64,000 nt of DNA. Origin: Gluconobacter morbifer G707 (GTDB taxonomy: Bacteria; Pseudomonadota; Alphaproteobacteria; Acetobacterales; Acetobacteraceae). The stretch lies in assembly GCF_000234355.1 (NCBI RefSeq), contig NZ_AGQV01000013.1, forward strand, positions 1 to 64,000, read 5' to 3'. Numbering within the stretch: position 1 is the stretch's first letter; the number at the start of each line of letters is the position of its first letter. Below, in pieces: positions 17,027 through 25,629 of the stretch. The notes beneath the pieces are model-generated. The model was not told the DNA's origin and ran no database searches. It saw only the letters and a program-made list of their open reading frames with translations. Both the position numbers and the translations under genes were made by a program.

Positions 17027-17458
17027 ATGCTTCGGAAAAATGAAATTTCACCCGGGGATATTGTCCGTGTGGGGGCTCAGGTAATGGTTGTTCTTCAGAT
17101 TGAAGACGCCCTGACGGCCTGTCCGCTGGTATCAGTCAGCGAGCCGCATCACCGGGCGGATGTGGAGCTGGAATGGCACGAACTGGCTGAAGCCGGGCTG
17201 GCGCGGCTGGATGTGCGGTGTCGGGCCATTCCCTGTGAGCGTCGGGGGCACGGGCTGGAACGGCTCGGACGGATGTGCGGTGTGGCGTTCCGGCGCATTG
17301 AAGGAAAGGCCCTGCGCGAGGCGCGGCAGCGGCGCCTGGAGACGGATGCGAGAAGGTCGGGAAAGAGAGTGCGGCAGTCTTCTGCACCTGTCCGGGCGGT
17401 GTGGATGGAGGGGCAGGCCCTGATGAGTCGACGGGAAAGCAGACTGGCCGGCGGTTGA
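17027..17458 (+). CDS. Phage protein of unknown function
   Basis: A protein of 143 residues from ATG at 17027 (MLRKNEISPGDIVRVGAQVM). The opening resembles the small beta-barrel start of several unrelated families, so it is not diagnostic. The second half is very rich in Arg and Glu (RMCGVAFRRIEGKALREARQ, then RRLETDARRSGKRVRQ) and probably forms a charged helix. It lies just before the terminase small subunit, where phages often keep small DNA-binding or HNH-type genes. No HNH motif is visible. Confidence 0.45.
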   Translation: MLRKNEISPGDIVRVGAQVMVVLQIEDALTACPLVSVSEPHHRADVELEWHELAEAGLARLDVRCRAIPCERRGHGLERLGRMCGVAFRRIEGKALREARQRRLETDARRSGKRVRQSSAPVRAVWMEGQALMSRRESRLAGG

Positions 17459-17490
17459 AGCCCGGGGCAGAGGGAAGAGGTTTGGGACAG

Positions 17491-17937
17491 ATGGGTGATG
17501 AGAAGCCTGAAAAGATCAGCGCGTCGGAGCTTGCCCGGTGCCGGCAGGAGAAGTTTCTTCAGCATCTGGCGATAAGCGGAAATGTTTCGGAATCAGCACG
17601 TGTTGCGGAGGTTCAGCGCAGTACGCTTTATCACTGGAAGGAGACGGATTCCGAATTTGAGGCGCTGTGGGACGATGCGCTGGAAGAGGCGGTCGATGCC
17701 ATGGAGGCGGAAGCCCGCCGTCGCGCTGTTGATGGGTACGATGAGCCTCTGACCTATGCGGGGAAGGTGGTCTGTGATCCTGAGACCGGTAATCCCCTTG
17801 TGCGCAAGCGTTACAGCGACGGATTGATGGCGTTTCTGCTGCGGGCGCATCGCCCTTCCCGTTTCAGGATGTTGAAACAGGAGGAACCTGGAGGGCCGAT
17901 TTCCATCAATATTACCAGTGATGACAGCGCCCTTTAG
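17491..17937 (+). CDS. Phage terminase small subunit
   Basis: A protein of 148 residues that should recognise the packaging site on phage DNA and recruit the large subunit. It has an N-terminal helix-turn-helix (FLQHLAISGNVSESARVAEV, then QRSTLYHWKE) like other small terminases and transposase-like DNA binders. A central segment, EAVDAMEAEARRRAVDGYDEP, is typical of phage small subunits. It overlaps the large-subunit start by about 20 bp, supporting the assignment. The ATG at 17491 is preceded by a purine-rich stretch. An in-frame start at 17401 would add a low-complexity leader. Confidence 0.75.
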   Translation: MGDEKPEKISASELARCRQEKFLQHLAISGNVSESARVAEVQRSTLYHWKETDSEFEALWDDALEEAVDAMEAEARRRAVDGYDEPLTYAGKVVCDPETGNPLVRKRYSDGLMAFLLRAHRPSRFRMLKQEEPGGPISINITSDDSAL

Positions 17938-19429
17938 ACTGAATGACGGGCAGTGTGAGGCGGTCAGGCTGCTGGGTGGCCCGGCACGACATATCCTGTT
18001 GCGGGGTGGATCACGGTCTGGGAAAACGTTTGTTCTGATCCGCGCCATTGTCATCCGTACGCTGAAGGAACCGGGAAGCCGGCATGGAATATTCCGGCAT
18101 CGCCTGACGGCGCTGAAGGCTTCCGTGTTGCGGGATACGTTTCCGAAGGTCATGCGGCTCTGTTTTCCGGACGTTGGCTGGAAACTGGAGCGTCAGGATT
18201 GTGTCGTGACGTTTTCAAATGGCTCCACGATCCTGTTTGGGGGGCTGGATGACGAGCAGCGGACGGAGAAGATACTCGGTCTGGAATTTGCGACGGTTTA
18301 TCTGAACGAAGCGAGCCAGATCAGTTGCGGGGCGCGCAACATGCTTCTGATGCGGCTGGCGCAGAAATGCGGGCTGGTGGCGCGGGAGTATATTGATGCC
18401 AATCCGCCTTCGATGGGGCATTGGCTGTATGCGCTTTTTGAAGCCGGGATCGAGCCGAAATCCGGAGAACCTGTTCCGGACCGTTCTCTTTACACGACGA
18501 TGGTCCTGAATCCTGCGGTCAACAGGCAGAATCTGAGCCCGGAATATCTGGCGGGGCTTGAGGCGCTGCCAGAGCGGGAAAGGCGGCGGTTTCTGCATGG
18601 CGAGTATCAGGCTGCTGTTGAGGGTGCGCTGTGGCGGATCGAGACGTTCCGTCGGGAGGCGGCCGTAACGGCGGTCAGTCGGGCGGAAGTGGCGGCGCGG
18701 ATGCGGCGGATCATCGTGTCGGTTGATCCGTCTGGTGCGGCGGGGCCTGAGGATTTCCGGTCTGACGAAATTGGCATTGTCGTGTGTGGTGTCGATGCTG
18801 ACGGGATCGGGCATGTGCTTAAGGATCTGTCTGCGCGGGACAGTCCTGCGGGCTGGGCCGGACGGGCCTTGCGGGCCTTCGATGACTGGAGGGCCGAGCG
18901 GATCGTGGCGGAGCGCAATTTCGGTGGGGCGCTGGTGGAAGGCACGATCCGCAGTGTGCGGGCGCATGCGCCTGTGCGGCTTGTAACGGCGGCGCGGGGC
19001 AAGGCAGCCCGGGCGGAGCCTGTCGCGGCACTCTATGAGGTTGGCCGGGTGATTCATCATGGCCGTTTTGCGGTTCTGGAGGATCAGCTCTGTCATTTTT
19101 CGGTCAGCGGGTATCGCGGGCCACGGTCTCCGGACCGGGCGGGTGCGTCGGCGCGGACGGCGCGTCTGCTGGCGCTGAAACGTGTGCTGGATGGTACGCA
19201 GTATGATGTGCTGCCGCACCCGTTCTCGATGGAGCGGTCTGGCGGGGGGAATATATTCCCTTGTCCAGCAGGCGTCCGGCGGCGCGGACCAATCTGTGCC
19301 GGACGGTGGTCGATGAGTCGGTTTCCCTGCTGTTCGGAGACATGCACTGGCCGCATCTGGTGGCGGATGACCCGAGGGTCGGGGACGCCATGGGGGTTTT
19401 TACGTCCCAGACCCGGCTGGCTTCCCTGA
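17918..19429 (+). CDS. Phage terminase large subunit, C-terminus fused into portal sequence
   Basis: The packaging ATPase and nuclease. Walker A is LLRGGSRSGKT at about residues 27-37, Walker B-like VYLNEASQ lies near 127, and the nuclease domain starts at IIVSVDPSGAAG near 267. True terminase sequence ends at about GYRGPRSPDRAG (near 19143), where intact relatives continue with more nuclease-domain sequence. Instead the frame runs into ALKRVLDGTQYDVLPHPFSM, which looks like a portal N-terminus, then goes out of frame at a G-run and stops at 19429. A deletion of the terminase end and portal start is the simplest reading. The start is GTG 17918 or ATG 17921. Confidence 0.75.
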   Translation: MMTAPFRLNDGQCEAVRLLGGPARHILLRGGSRSGKTFVLIRAIVIRTLKEPGSRHGIFRHRLTALKASVLRDTFPKVMRLCFPDVGWKLERQDCVVTFSNGSTILFGGLDDEQRTEKILGLEFATVYLNEASQISCGARNMLLMRLAQKCGLVAREYIDANPPSMGHWLYALFEAGIEPKSGEPVPDRSLYTTMVLNPAVNRQNLSPEYLAGLEALPERERRRFLHGEYQAAVEGALWRIETFRREAAVTAVSRAEVAARMRRIIVSVDPSGAAGPEDFRSDEIGIVVCGVDADGIGHVLKDLSARDSPAGWAGRALRAFDDWRAERIVAERNFGGALVEGTIRSVRAHAPVRLVTAARGKAARAEPVAALYEVGRVIHHGRFAVLEDQLCHFSVSGYRGPRSPDRAGASARTARLLALKRVLDGTQYDVLPHPFSMERSGGGNIFPCPAGVRRRGPICAGRWSMSRFPCCSETCTGRIWWRMTRGSGTPWGFLRPRPGWLP

Positions 19430-20517
19430 TGATGGAGGCGGCGCGGCTGGGCTCCGTGGGGTCCGTGGCGATCCTGTTCGAGGTTTCGGGTGGTGTGCCG
19501 CGGCTGTCGCTTCTGGAGACGGCCTATCTGACGCCGTTCTGGGATGAGGCAAGCGGGGAACTGCTGCGGGTTGAGGAGCGCTTTCTTGTCCGAGGGCGGG
19601 AACTGGCGGCGCAGGGATATCCGATCAGCGAGGATCTGCTGGGGGCGCAGTTCTGGTGGCAGCGTGTCTGGACGGCGATGGACTGTGCGGTGTCGGTGCC
19701 GTGTCCTGTTGGGACATCGGGGGGAAGCCGGGACGAGAGCCGGTCTGTACGGCATGGGCTGGGGTTTGTTCCGATTGTCTGGATCCGGAATCTTGCGGGG
19801 CCTTCAGGACGTGATCCGGAGGGGGAATGCACGTTCGAGCGGGCGATCGATACGGTGATCGAGGCAGATTACCTGCTGTCCTAGGCGGGGCGGGGTCTGA
19901 AATACGGGTCCGATCCGACGCTGGTGCTCAAGACGGGAGGGTATTCTGATGGAATGGCGCATCAGGGGGGCGCTGCGTCCGCCCTGACGCTGCCACCGGA
20001 AGGGGATGCCAAGCTGCTGGAAATCAACGGCAATGCGGCTGGGGCGGTGCTCGATCATTACCGTGAGCTGCGACAGGTTGTCCTGGAGCAGTTGCACGGC
20101 AACCGGGCGCATGGCGAGCGCATTTCGGCCGCGCAGTCCGGCAAGGCCATGGAGATGATGTGCCAGCCGCTGATCTGGCTGACGGACAGGCTGCGTCATT
20201 CCTACGGAGAGGGCGGGCTTCTGGCTGTTTACCGGATGGCGTGCCGGTTTTCCTGTGTGCTGGAGAACGGGCTGCGGCTTGGCGGGCGGCTGGTGAAAGA
20301 TCTGCCGTACTGCCGGATGGGGCTGCGCTGGCCGGGCTGGTTCCCGGCGACGGATGCGGAACTCCTGTCGTTGGCGCAGGGGCTGATGACAGCGGTGGCC
20401 CACGGAATTCTGAGCCGCGAAACGGCGGTTCGGATGTTTGCGACGTCTTCTGGCAGTTCCGACCCTGAAGGGGAATGGCGACGGCTGGAAACGTGGAATG
20501 CTTCACGGGAAGCGTAA
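19150..20517 (+). pseudogene. Phage portal protein, frameshifted and amber-interrupted
   Basis: The portal forms the dodecameric ring through which DNA enters the head. The N-terminal part (RVLDGTQYDVLPHPFSMERS) is read in the terminase frame. At 19244-19249 a run of six G shifts the frame, and seven G would restore GGGEYIPLSSRRPAARTN. The correct frame then runs to TAG at 19882-19884, inside YLLS-stop-AGRGLKYGSDPTL, and stays open to 20517. Changing that TAG to CAG would restore the frame with a glutamine. Unless both lesions are sequencing errors, or are suppressed, no functional portal is made. Confidence 0.75.
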
Positions 20518-20534
20518 TGTGTGACGGAGGTAAG

Positions 20535-21029
20535 ATGTCCGGAGCGGATGAAGACGTGGATGATGTCGTGGCCCTGCGGCAAGCACTGAAGCAGGCGCAG
20601 GAAGAAATGGCGACAATGCGCCAGGAAATGGCGGAGGCCAGTGCAAGACAGGAGGCTTTGCAGCGCAGTCACGAGGAGGCGGTGAACCGTATCAGGCAGG
20701 ACAGTGATCATGAGGTCATTGTTGCTGCGCTGAAGGCTGAGGCGGTCCGTTTCGGGGCGCATAACCCGGATGATGTGGTGCGGCTCATTGATCTTGGAGG
20801 GCTGGGCCGGGACGATACGGGCGTAGTGACGGGACTGGAGGAAGCGCTGGAGCAGGCGCGTCGTGAGCGGGCCTATCTTTTCGGAAACATGGTGAAGCCC
20901 GGCTCTTTCAGTGGAAACACGATGGGTGTGTCGGCGCCACGGCCGGGAGAGATCGAACCCTTTGATGCGCGCAGTGCCAGCGAGACGGATTACGAAACGC
21001 GCAAGTGGCAGTTTCTGGCTCAGGGCTGA
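20535..21029 (+). CDS. Phage scaffolding-like protein
   Basis: A protein of 164 residues with a long acidic coiled-coil region (about residues 12-60: QALKQAQEEMATMRQEMAEA). This is typical of capsid scaffolding proteins that shape the procapsid and are then removed. It lies between portal and major capsid genes, where scaffolds usually sit. The ATG at 20535 is preceded by GGAGG, better than the upstream in-frame ATG at 20517. There is no serine-protease signature, so it is not a combined protease and scaffold. Confidence 0.7.
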   Translation: MSGADEDVDDVVALRQALKQAQEEMATMRQEMAEASARQEALQRSHEEAVNRIRQDSDHEVIVAALKAEAVRFGAHNPDDVVRLIDLGGLGRDDTGVVTGLEEALEQARRERAYLFGNMVKPGSFSGNTMGVSAPRPGEIEPFDARSASETDYETRKWQFLAQG

Positions 21030-21098
21030 GACGCCGGAGCGGATTTGACGGGGTCTGTAATGGGCCGGTTTCATAAATGCATTTTCGGAATGAAATGA

Positions 21099-22478
21099 AT
21101 GAGCATCGATAATTTTCCTGTTCAGTTGCAGGCGGCCATCCAGCAGGGTTTTCTGGCGCGCGAATTTGAAAACGGGCTGAAATCCCGTCTGGGCTTCCGT
21201 CAGGTGGCGGATCGGGAGATTTTTCCCAATGCGATCGGTGAAACCCTGACCAAGACGCGCAAGAGCCTGAAGGCACCGGTGACGACGCCGATGAACCCGA
21301 GCAGCAATACGAATTTTGACAATGGTCTCAGCCCGTCGGGCTGGGCGATCGAGCAGTATACGCTGTCTATCAACCAGTATGGCGATACGATCGACCTGAA
21401 CATGGTGACGAGTGGCGTGGGGATTGCGTCACAGTTTCTGGCCAATGCCAATACCAATGGCATTCAGGCGATGCAGTCCCTGGATCGGCTGGCGCGCAAT
21501 ACGCTGTTTGGTGGGGCGCAGAATGGTGTGGGTGGATATCTGGGCGGCAATACGCGGGTACGTGTGGCGCTGGGTGCGGATGGAGATACCATTCAGGTGG
21601 ATGATATTCGCGGTTTTGAACGCGTCATTGTCAATGGCCAGGTGACGTCTGTCGGGACCAGCAATGGCATGACGGTCACGGTCGGATCGGATGTCTATAC
21701 GCTTGTCAGCGTGACGGCGGATGCGACGAATGTTTCGACGGCGCCGGGCGGTGTTTCCGGGCAGATGACATTCTCGTCCGCTGTGACCGTGGCAGACGGG
21801 GCGGAAGGGCAGGCCGTTGTGGCGGCGACGGCGCCGCTGGTGATCCGTCCGCATGGTCGTCTGACGACGGCGGCCCTTCAGACCGCAAGTGCGAACGGAC
21901 TGGCGGATACGCTGGGTATCCAGCAGGTTCTGGCGGGTGTTGCGACGCTGCGCCGGAATAACGTGCCGATGATCAACGGGGCGTATCACTGCTACGTGGA
22001 TGACATCCAGCTTCTGTCCCTGTTCCGCGATGATGATTTCAAGCATCTGTATCGCGGGGCCTATGGGTCCGAGGAGTATCGGTCCGGGCAGATTATCGAA
22101 CTTCTGGGTGTCCGGTTCATTCCGACGACAGAGGCGCCGCAGCAGGCTTCCCTGGGGGCCGGGACGATCCATCGTGCGCTGCTTGTGGGGCAGGGCGCGC
22201 TGATCGAGTGTGACTGCTCGCTGACCGGGCATTCGGATATTCCCGATGCTGAGCGTGCGCTGATCGAGCTGGTGGATGGTGTGGCTATGGTGACGCGTGA
22301 GCCGCTGGACCGTTTGCGACAGATCATTGCGCAGTCCTGGTACTGGATTGGCGGTTTTGCGCTGCCAACGGATGTGACGGCGGATACGACGGTCATTCCC
22401 ACCGCGACGAACAGTTATCTCAAACGTGGTGTGGTGATTGAAAGTCTCGGGACGGATGCTCTCGGGCTGACGTTCTGA
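21099..22478 (+). CDS. Phage major capsid protein
   Basis: A coat protein of 459 residues. The N-terminal block (QAAIQQGFLAREFENGLKSR) and LTKTRKSLKAPV resemble the N4 gp56-like or P22-like coat families, which build HK97-fold shells without a protease domain. An inserted Ala/Thr/Val/Gly-rich segment at about residues 170-250 looks like a surface beta domain. The frame is intact, unlike portal. A terminator follows, as expected for the most abundant virion protein. Confidence 0.82.
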   Translation: MSIDNFPVQLQAAIQQGFLAREFENGLKSRLGFRQVADREIFPNAIGETLTKTRKSLKAPVTTPMNPSSNTNFDNGLSPSGWAIEQYTLSINQYGDTIDLNMVTSGVGIASQFLANANTNGIQAMQSLDRLARNTLFGGAQNGVGGYLGGNTRVRVALGADGDTIQVDDIRGFERVIVNGQVTSVGTSNGMTVTVGSDVYTLVSVTADATNVSTAPGGVSGQMTFSSAVTVADGAEGQAVVAATAPLVIRPHGRLTTAALQTASANGLADTLGIQQVLAGVATLRRNNVPMINGAYHCYVDDIQLLSLFRDDDFKHLYRGAYGSEEYRSGQIIELLGVRFIPTTEAPQQASLGAGTIHRALLVGQGALIECDCSLTGHSDIPDAERALIELVDGVAMVTREPLDRLRQIIAQSWYWIGGFALPTDVTADTTVIPTATNSYLKRGVVIESLGTDALGLTF

Positions 22479-22505
22479 AGGTCATTCTGCCGAAGGTTAT
22501 TCCGG

Positions 22506-22531
22506 GCCCCTGCCAGTTGGCGGGGGCTTTT
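22506..22531 (+). terminator. Terminator after major capsid gene
   Basis: A stem GCCCCTGCC/GGCGGGGGC with a 4-base loop is followed by TTTT (22528-22531). It would limit read-through from the capsid gene into the neck and baseplate genes. Confidence 0.7.
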
Positions 22532-22548
22532 CTTTCAGGGAGATGGAC

Positions 22549-22950
22549 ATGTCTGGGACGGTAGGATTATCGACGGTTCCCCTGACGGATGGGGAAAAGA
22601 TGGATGTCCGTCGGTTCTGTGGGTATCCGGCGATCGGAACCCGCGAGACGGGGCAGGAATCCTGGCGTTTCTTTCAGGTGGAGGGCGCGCTGGAATGGCG
22701 GATGAATGGCCTGTCGGGCGCGGAGCTTCAGCAGGTGAGGCTTTATCTGACGCAGCTTTATCCTCTGGAAACGGCCATTCCGGGAGTGTCGGACAATCTG
22801 GATACGGCGCAGGCGGCGAGCTGGTATCATAACGGCCGGGAAGTTCAGGACCGCGTGATGCTGTTCACGCTCTGGCGGCGGCGGTTATGTGCGTTTCTGG
22901 GCGTGGCCGGAGGGCTGGAGCTTCAGGGCGGCCGGGAAATCGTCATCTAG
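22549..22950 (+). CDS. Phage head-completion or neck protein
   Basis: A protein of 133 residues from ATG at 22549, preceded by AGGGAGATGGAC. It is mostly helical (SGAELQQVRLYLTQLYPLET), and the C-terminal part reads DRVMLFTLWRRRLCAFLGV. It lies directly after the capsid gene, the usual place for head-tail connector proteins such as gp6-like adaptors. The family assignment is by position and size only. The frame is intact. Confidence 0.5.
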   Translation: MSGTVGLSTVPLTDGEKMDVRRFCGYPAIGTRETGQESWRFFQVEGALEWRMNGLSGAELQQVRLYLTQLYPLETAIPGVSDNLDTAQAASWYHNGREVQDRVMLFTLWRRRLCAFLGVAGGLELQGGREIVI

Positions 22951-22960
22951 GGAGACTGGC

Positions 22961-23560
22961 ATGAGGCAGGGCCTGATTGCGTCCCGTATTGCCCGTGGAT
23001 ATGCAAAAGCGGCTTCCGTTCTGGGATGTGTGGGCGCGCAGTATCGGCCGGCCAGCGGGATCGATCCCATGAAGACGGTTTACGCGCAGCCGACGCTGGC
23101 TTTCGATTCGGATCCGGAATTTTCACTGTCACGGCAGCGCAACTGGGGCGTTGTGGCGGATTATGTGCTGACGGACCGGCGGGACGATACGCTGGTCGGT
23201 GATATTCTGGTCTGTGACGGGAAGACGTATTTCGTGACGGCCGTGGATGTTCTGCGGCCACCGCTCTGTGTGGCGTGCAGTCGGGTCGTGACGGTCAGTG
23301 GTGTGACCGGAACGCAGGAAACGGTCGTCAGCGGGGCACCGGCGGCCATTGTGCTGAAGGCGCGGGGGGAAGCATCCGGAAGTGGTGTGCCGGGTGCGGC
23401 CCGTCCGGGACAGTTCCTGCTGTATCTGCCGCTTCTGCCGGGGGTTGTTCTTCAACCGTACATGACGGTGACGACGGATCTGGGAACGACCTACACGGTC
23501 AATGCGGTGGAGATGTCCGATTATGGCATCCGCTATACGATGTCGATGCAGCAGGTCTGA
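22961..23560 (+). CDS. Phage neck or connector protein (unknown family)
   Basis: A protein of 199 residues, ATG at 22961 with GGGAGA just upstream. It is mainly beta-strand, with blocks such as FFVTAVDVLRPPLC-like strands, QFLLYLPLLPGVVLQPYMTV and DLGTTYTVNAVEMSDYGI. This pattern suits small virion proteins at the neck. No enzyme motif is seen. The gene is packed tightly between its neighbours and in the same transcription unit. Confidence 0.45.
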   Translation: MRQGLIASRIARGYAKAASVLGCVGAQYRPASGIDPMKTVYAQPTLAFDSDPEFSLSRQRNWGVVADYVLTDRRDDTLVGDILVCDGKTYFVTAVDVLRPPLCVACSRVVTVSGVTGTQETVVSGAPAAIVLKARGEASGSGVPGAARPGQFLLYLPLLPGVVLQPYMTVTTDLGTTYTVNAVEMSDYGIRYTMSMQQV

Positions 23561-23571
23561 GGAGGAAAGCG

Positions 23572-24429
23572 ATGGCGGATGCCTCGGGGATCGGGCTGGC
23601 GCTGGCCTATTGCTGTGCGACGGTTCTTTATCCGGATGGTCTTTCAGGCGTGTCGGTTACGGGGCGTCAGACGGTTGTGCGTCGCGGGTGGCTGTTGCCG
23701 AGTGATCTTTTTACGGCTGAATCTGTTCGGAACGAAATTAATTTCGTTACTGCAACTATTGCGTCGTCCCGGAATGAGGCATCCGGCTGGGCGGAGCCTC
23801 TGGGACAGCCCTGGGAGGTTCTGGAGCGGATTTCTCCGACTGTCAGTGTCTCCAGGGAAGATGGGGAGACGGTGCGGATCATTTTTCCGCCGGATGGGAC
23901 GGAGGCCTGTGGAGTTGTGGGGCTCTGGTTGGATGATGGTTCGGCTGGTGCGCTCGCGTCCTGTGCGGTTGCGGTGAAGGCGGATGACACGGTGGCTGGT
24001 GTGGCGTCCGTTCTGGCGGGAATGCTGGAGGGAGCGGTTGCGCAGGGCGATACGGTATGGGTGCCGGGGCATATGCTGCAGGGCCGTATGGCGGGATATG
24101 GGCAGTCCGTCCAAGTCAGCCGGCGTCAGGCGCAACGGTATCGGGTTTCTGTCTGGACGGCGGATGCGATGGTTCGGGAAGGTCTGTCTTCCACGCTCGA
24201 TACGGCGCTGGCGGGTCTGAACTGGATCACGACGCTGGACGGACGTTCGGCGCAGTTGCGTTTTTTGGACGTGCAGGATGTGGACACCATGCAGAACCAG
24301 GCGATTTACCGGCGGGATTTTCTGTATGAGATCGTGTTCGACACGCTTCAGGTCTGCTGGGCGGCGGATATGCTGTTCGGGGTGGGGACAGGGCTGTGGC
24401 GTGGGTCTGCTGCATGGTGTGACGGATAG
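23572..24429 (+). CDS. Phage structural protein, possible neck or tail-completion protein
   Basis: A protein of 285 residues, ATG at 23572 with GAGGAAAGCG upstream. The C-terminal half (AQRYRVSVWTADAMVREGLS, ALAGLNWITTLDGRSAQLRF, YRRDFLYEIVFDTLQ) has the alternating strand and helix pattern of tail-terminator or neck proteins. It is too short and lacks the features expected for a contractile sheath, and it is not a tape measure. It lies where sheath and tube genes would be in P2-like phages. The exact role is unknown. Confidence 0.45.
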   Translation: MADASGIGLALAYCCATVLYPDGLSGVSVTGRQTVVRRGWLLPSDLFTAESVRNEINFVTATIASSRNEASGWAEPLGQPWEVLERISPTVSVSREDGETVRIIFPPDGTEACGVVGLWLDDGSAGALASCAVAVKADDTVAGVASVLAGMLEGAVAQGDTVWVPGHMLQGRMAGYGQSVQVSRRQAQRYRVSVWTADAMVREGLSSTLDTALAGLNWITTLDGRSAQLRFLDVQDVDTMQNQAIYRRDFLYEIVFDTLQVCWAADMLFGVGTGLWRGSAAWCDG

Positions 24430-24748
24430 TGCGTCTTACACTGCGCAGGCGGCGTTCGGGCTTGGAGAAGGCGTGTACATGATTGCCGCCGGGCCGGCTT
24501 ATGACACGATTACCAATGCGGTTTCCGTCAAGGTGTCGAGCGGGCTGGATTCATCGGCGGTCAAGCTGATGTTCGGGGACTGGCTGTGGTGGAATGACGA
24601 TACGAACGGCATGATGCTTGTCAGGCCGCAGGCTTTTGCGGGGGGTATTTCACTGTTCCATATTGCGGCGCGGGAACTCGGGGATGCCTGTCAGTGGTGG
24701 CGTGTTGCTGAGGTAAACGGTCTTCCTGATGGGGTTACGGAGACCTGA
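24401..24748 (+). CDS. Phage tail protein X-like (LysM-type)
   Basis: A protein of about 115 residues with no good ATG near the expected start. GTG at 24401 (VGLLHGV) or 24419 (VTDSASY) are candidates, both inside the previous gene's end. The C-terminal AARELGDACQWWRVAEVNGL closely resembles the LysM-like core of P2 gpX-type tail proteins, which may touch peptidoglycan near the hub. It overlaps the next, D-like gene by 20 bp. Order X then D matches P2-like baseplate modules. Confidence 0.55.
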   Translation: MGLLHGVTDSASYTAQAAFGLGEGVYMIAAGPAYDTITNAVSVKVSSGLDSSAVKLMFGDWLWWNDDTNGMMLVRPQAFAGGISLFHIAARELGDACQWWRVAEVNGLPDGVTET

Positions 24749-25629
24749 AGTTCGGGTGTTGATGGATGGGGGTGAGGACAGTGATCTTTTTCCGGAACGG
24801 TTTGAAATCGATTCAAACCGTTATCAGGCCTGTGATGCTGCGTTTGTGCGGTTTGCGGTCAGGCCCGTTGCGGATGTGACGGAGCGGCGCTGGTTTGAGG
24901 AGAGTTGTCCGACACGGAAATGGCTTGTTGTGCAGATGCGGGACCGTGAGGCGGAAGAAACGGACTGGCAGATCCTGTTTGAAGGGTTTGTGGACCATCT
25001 CCAGTATTCTCCCGAGCAGGGCTTCCTTGACGTGGAATGTCGGGATGCGCTGGCGGCGCTCATGGATCTTCGGGTGCGGGACGGGTGGCTGAACCATACC
25101 GTGTCTGATCTTCTTTTGGTTATGGCGGGCGCGGCCGGGTTGTCGGCGGATATCAGCCTGCCGGACGATCAGGCGTCATGGATGAGCGGGCAATTCTGGC
25201 AGGTGGAATACAGGCGCAGTGCCCTGCTGTCGCAGCATCGTTTCCAGACGGCGGCGGATCTTGCCTTCACTCTGGCGTCGTGGGATTCCCGTCAGCGGAG
25301 CGGGACGCATGCCTATTACGACGGGGTGCATTTTTCGCAGGATGCGCCAGCGGAGGGGGGGTGTTCATTCCTTTCGTGTTCCGGGGCGGCGGCAGGACGA
25401 TCTCAGGCGGTTGGCCAAGGGAAAATATGACCGGATTGCAGCGCATGGTCTGTCAGTCCGGTTGTCTTTGCCCGGTGTGCCGGGGCTGGAGCCACGTCAG
25501 TTCCTGAGAGTGGCGGCCGGGCGTGAGGAGCGGGTTCTGGGTGTGGATCAGGTGATATCCCGTTTTTCGCTGGAAAAGGGGTTCGTACAGGAAGTTGTCC
25601 TGAGAGATCGTGGAGGGAGCGTAACGTGA
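24729..25629 (+). pseudogene. Phage tail hub protein, gpD-like, frameshifted in a G-run
   Basis: The N-terminal 209 or so residues (MGLRRPEVRVLMDGGEDSDL) resemble late-control gpD/gp27 hub proteins, including DWQILFEGFVDHLQYSPEQG. At 25355-25361 seven G put the reading out of frame, so the annotated frame ends at 25430. Removing one G gives PAEGGVHSFRVPGRRQDDLR and an open frame to 25629, whose stop overlaps the V-like start. The single-base change and the protein-like 3' half indicate one original gene. It could also be a slippery or phase-variable site, or a base-calling error. Confidence 0.7.
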
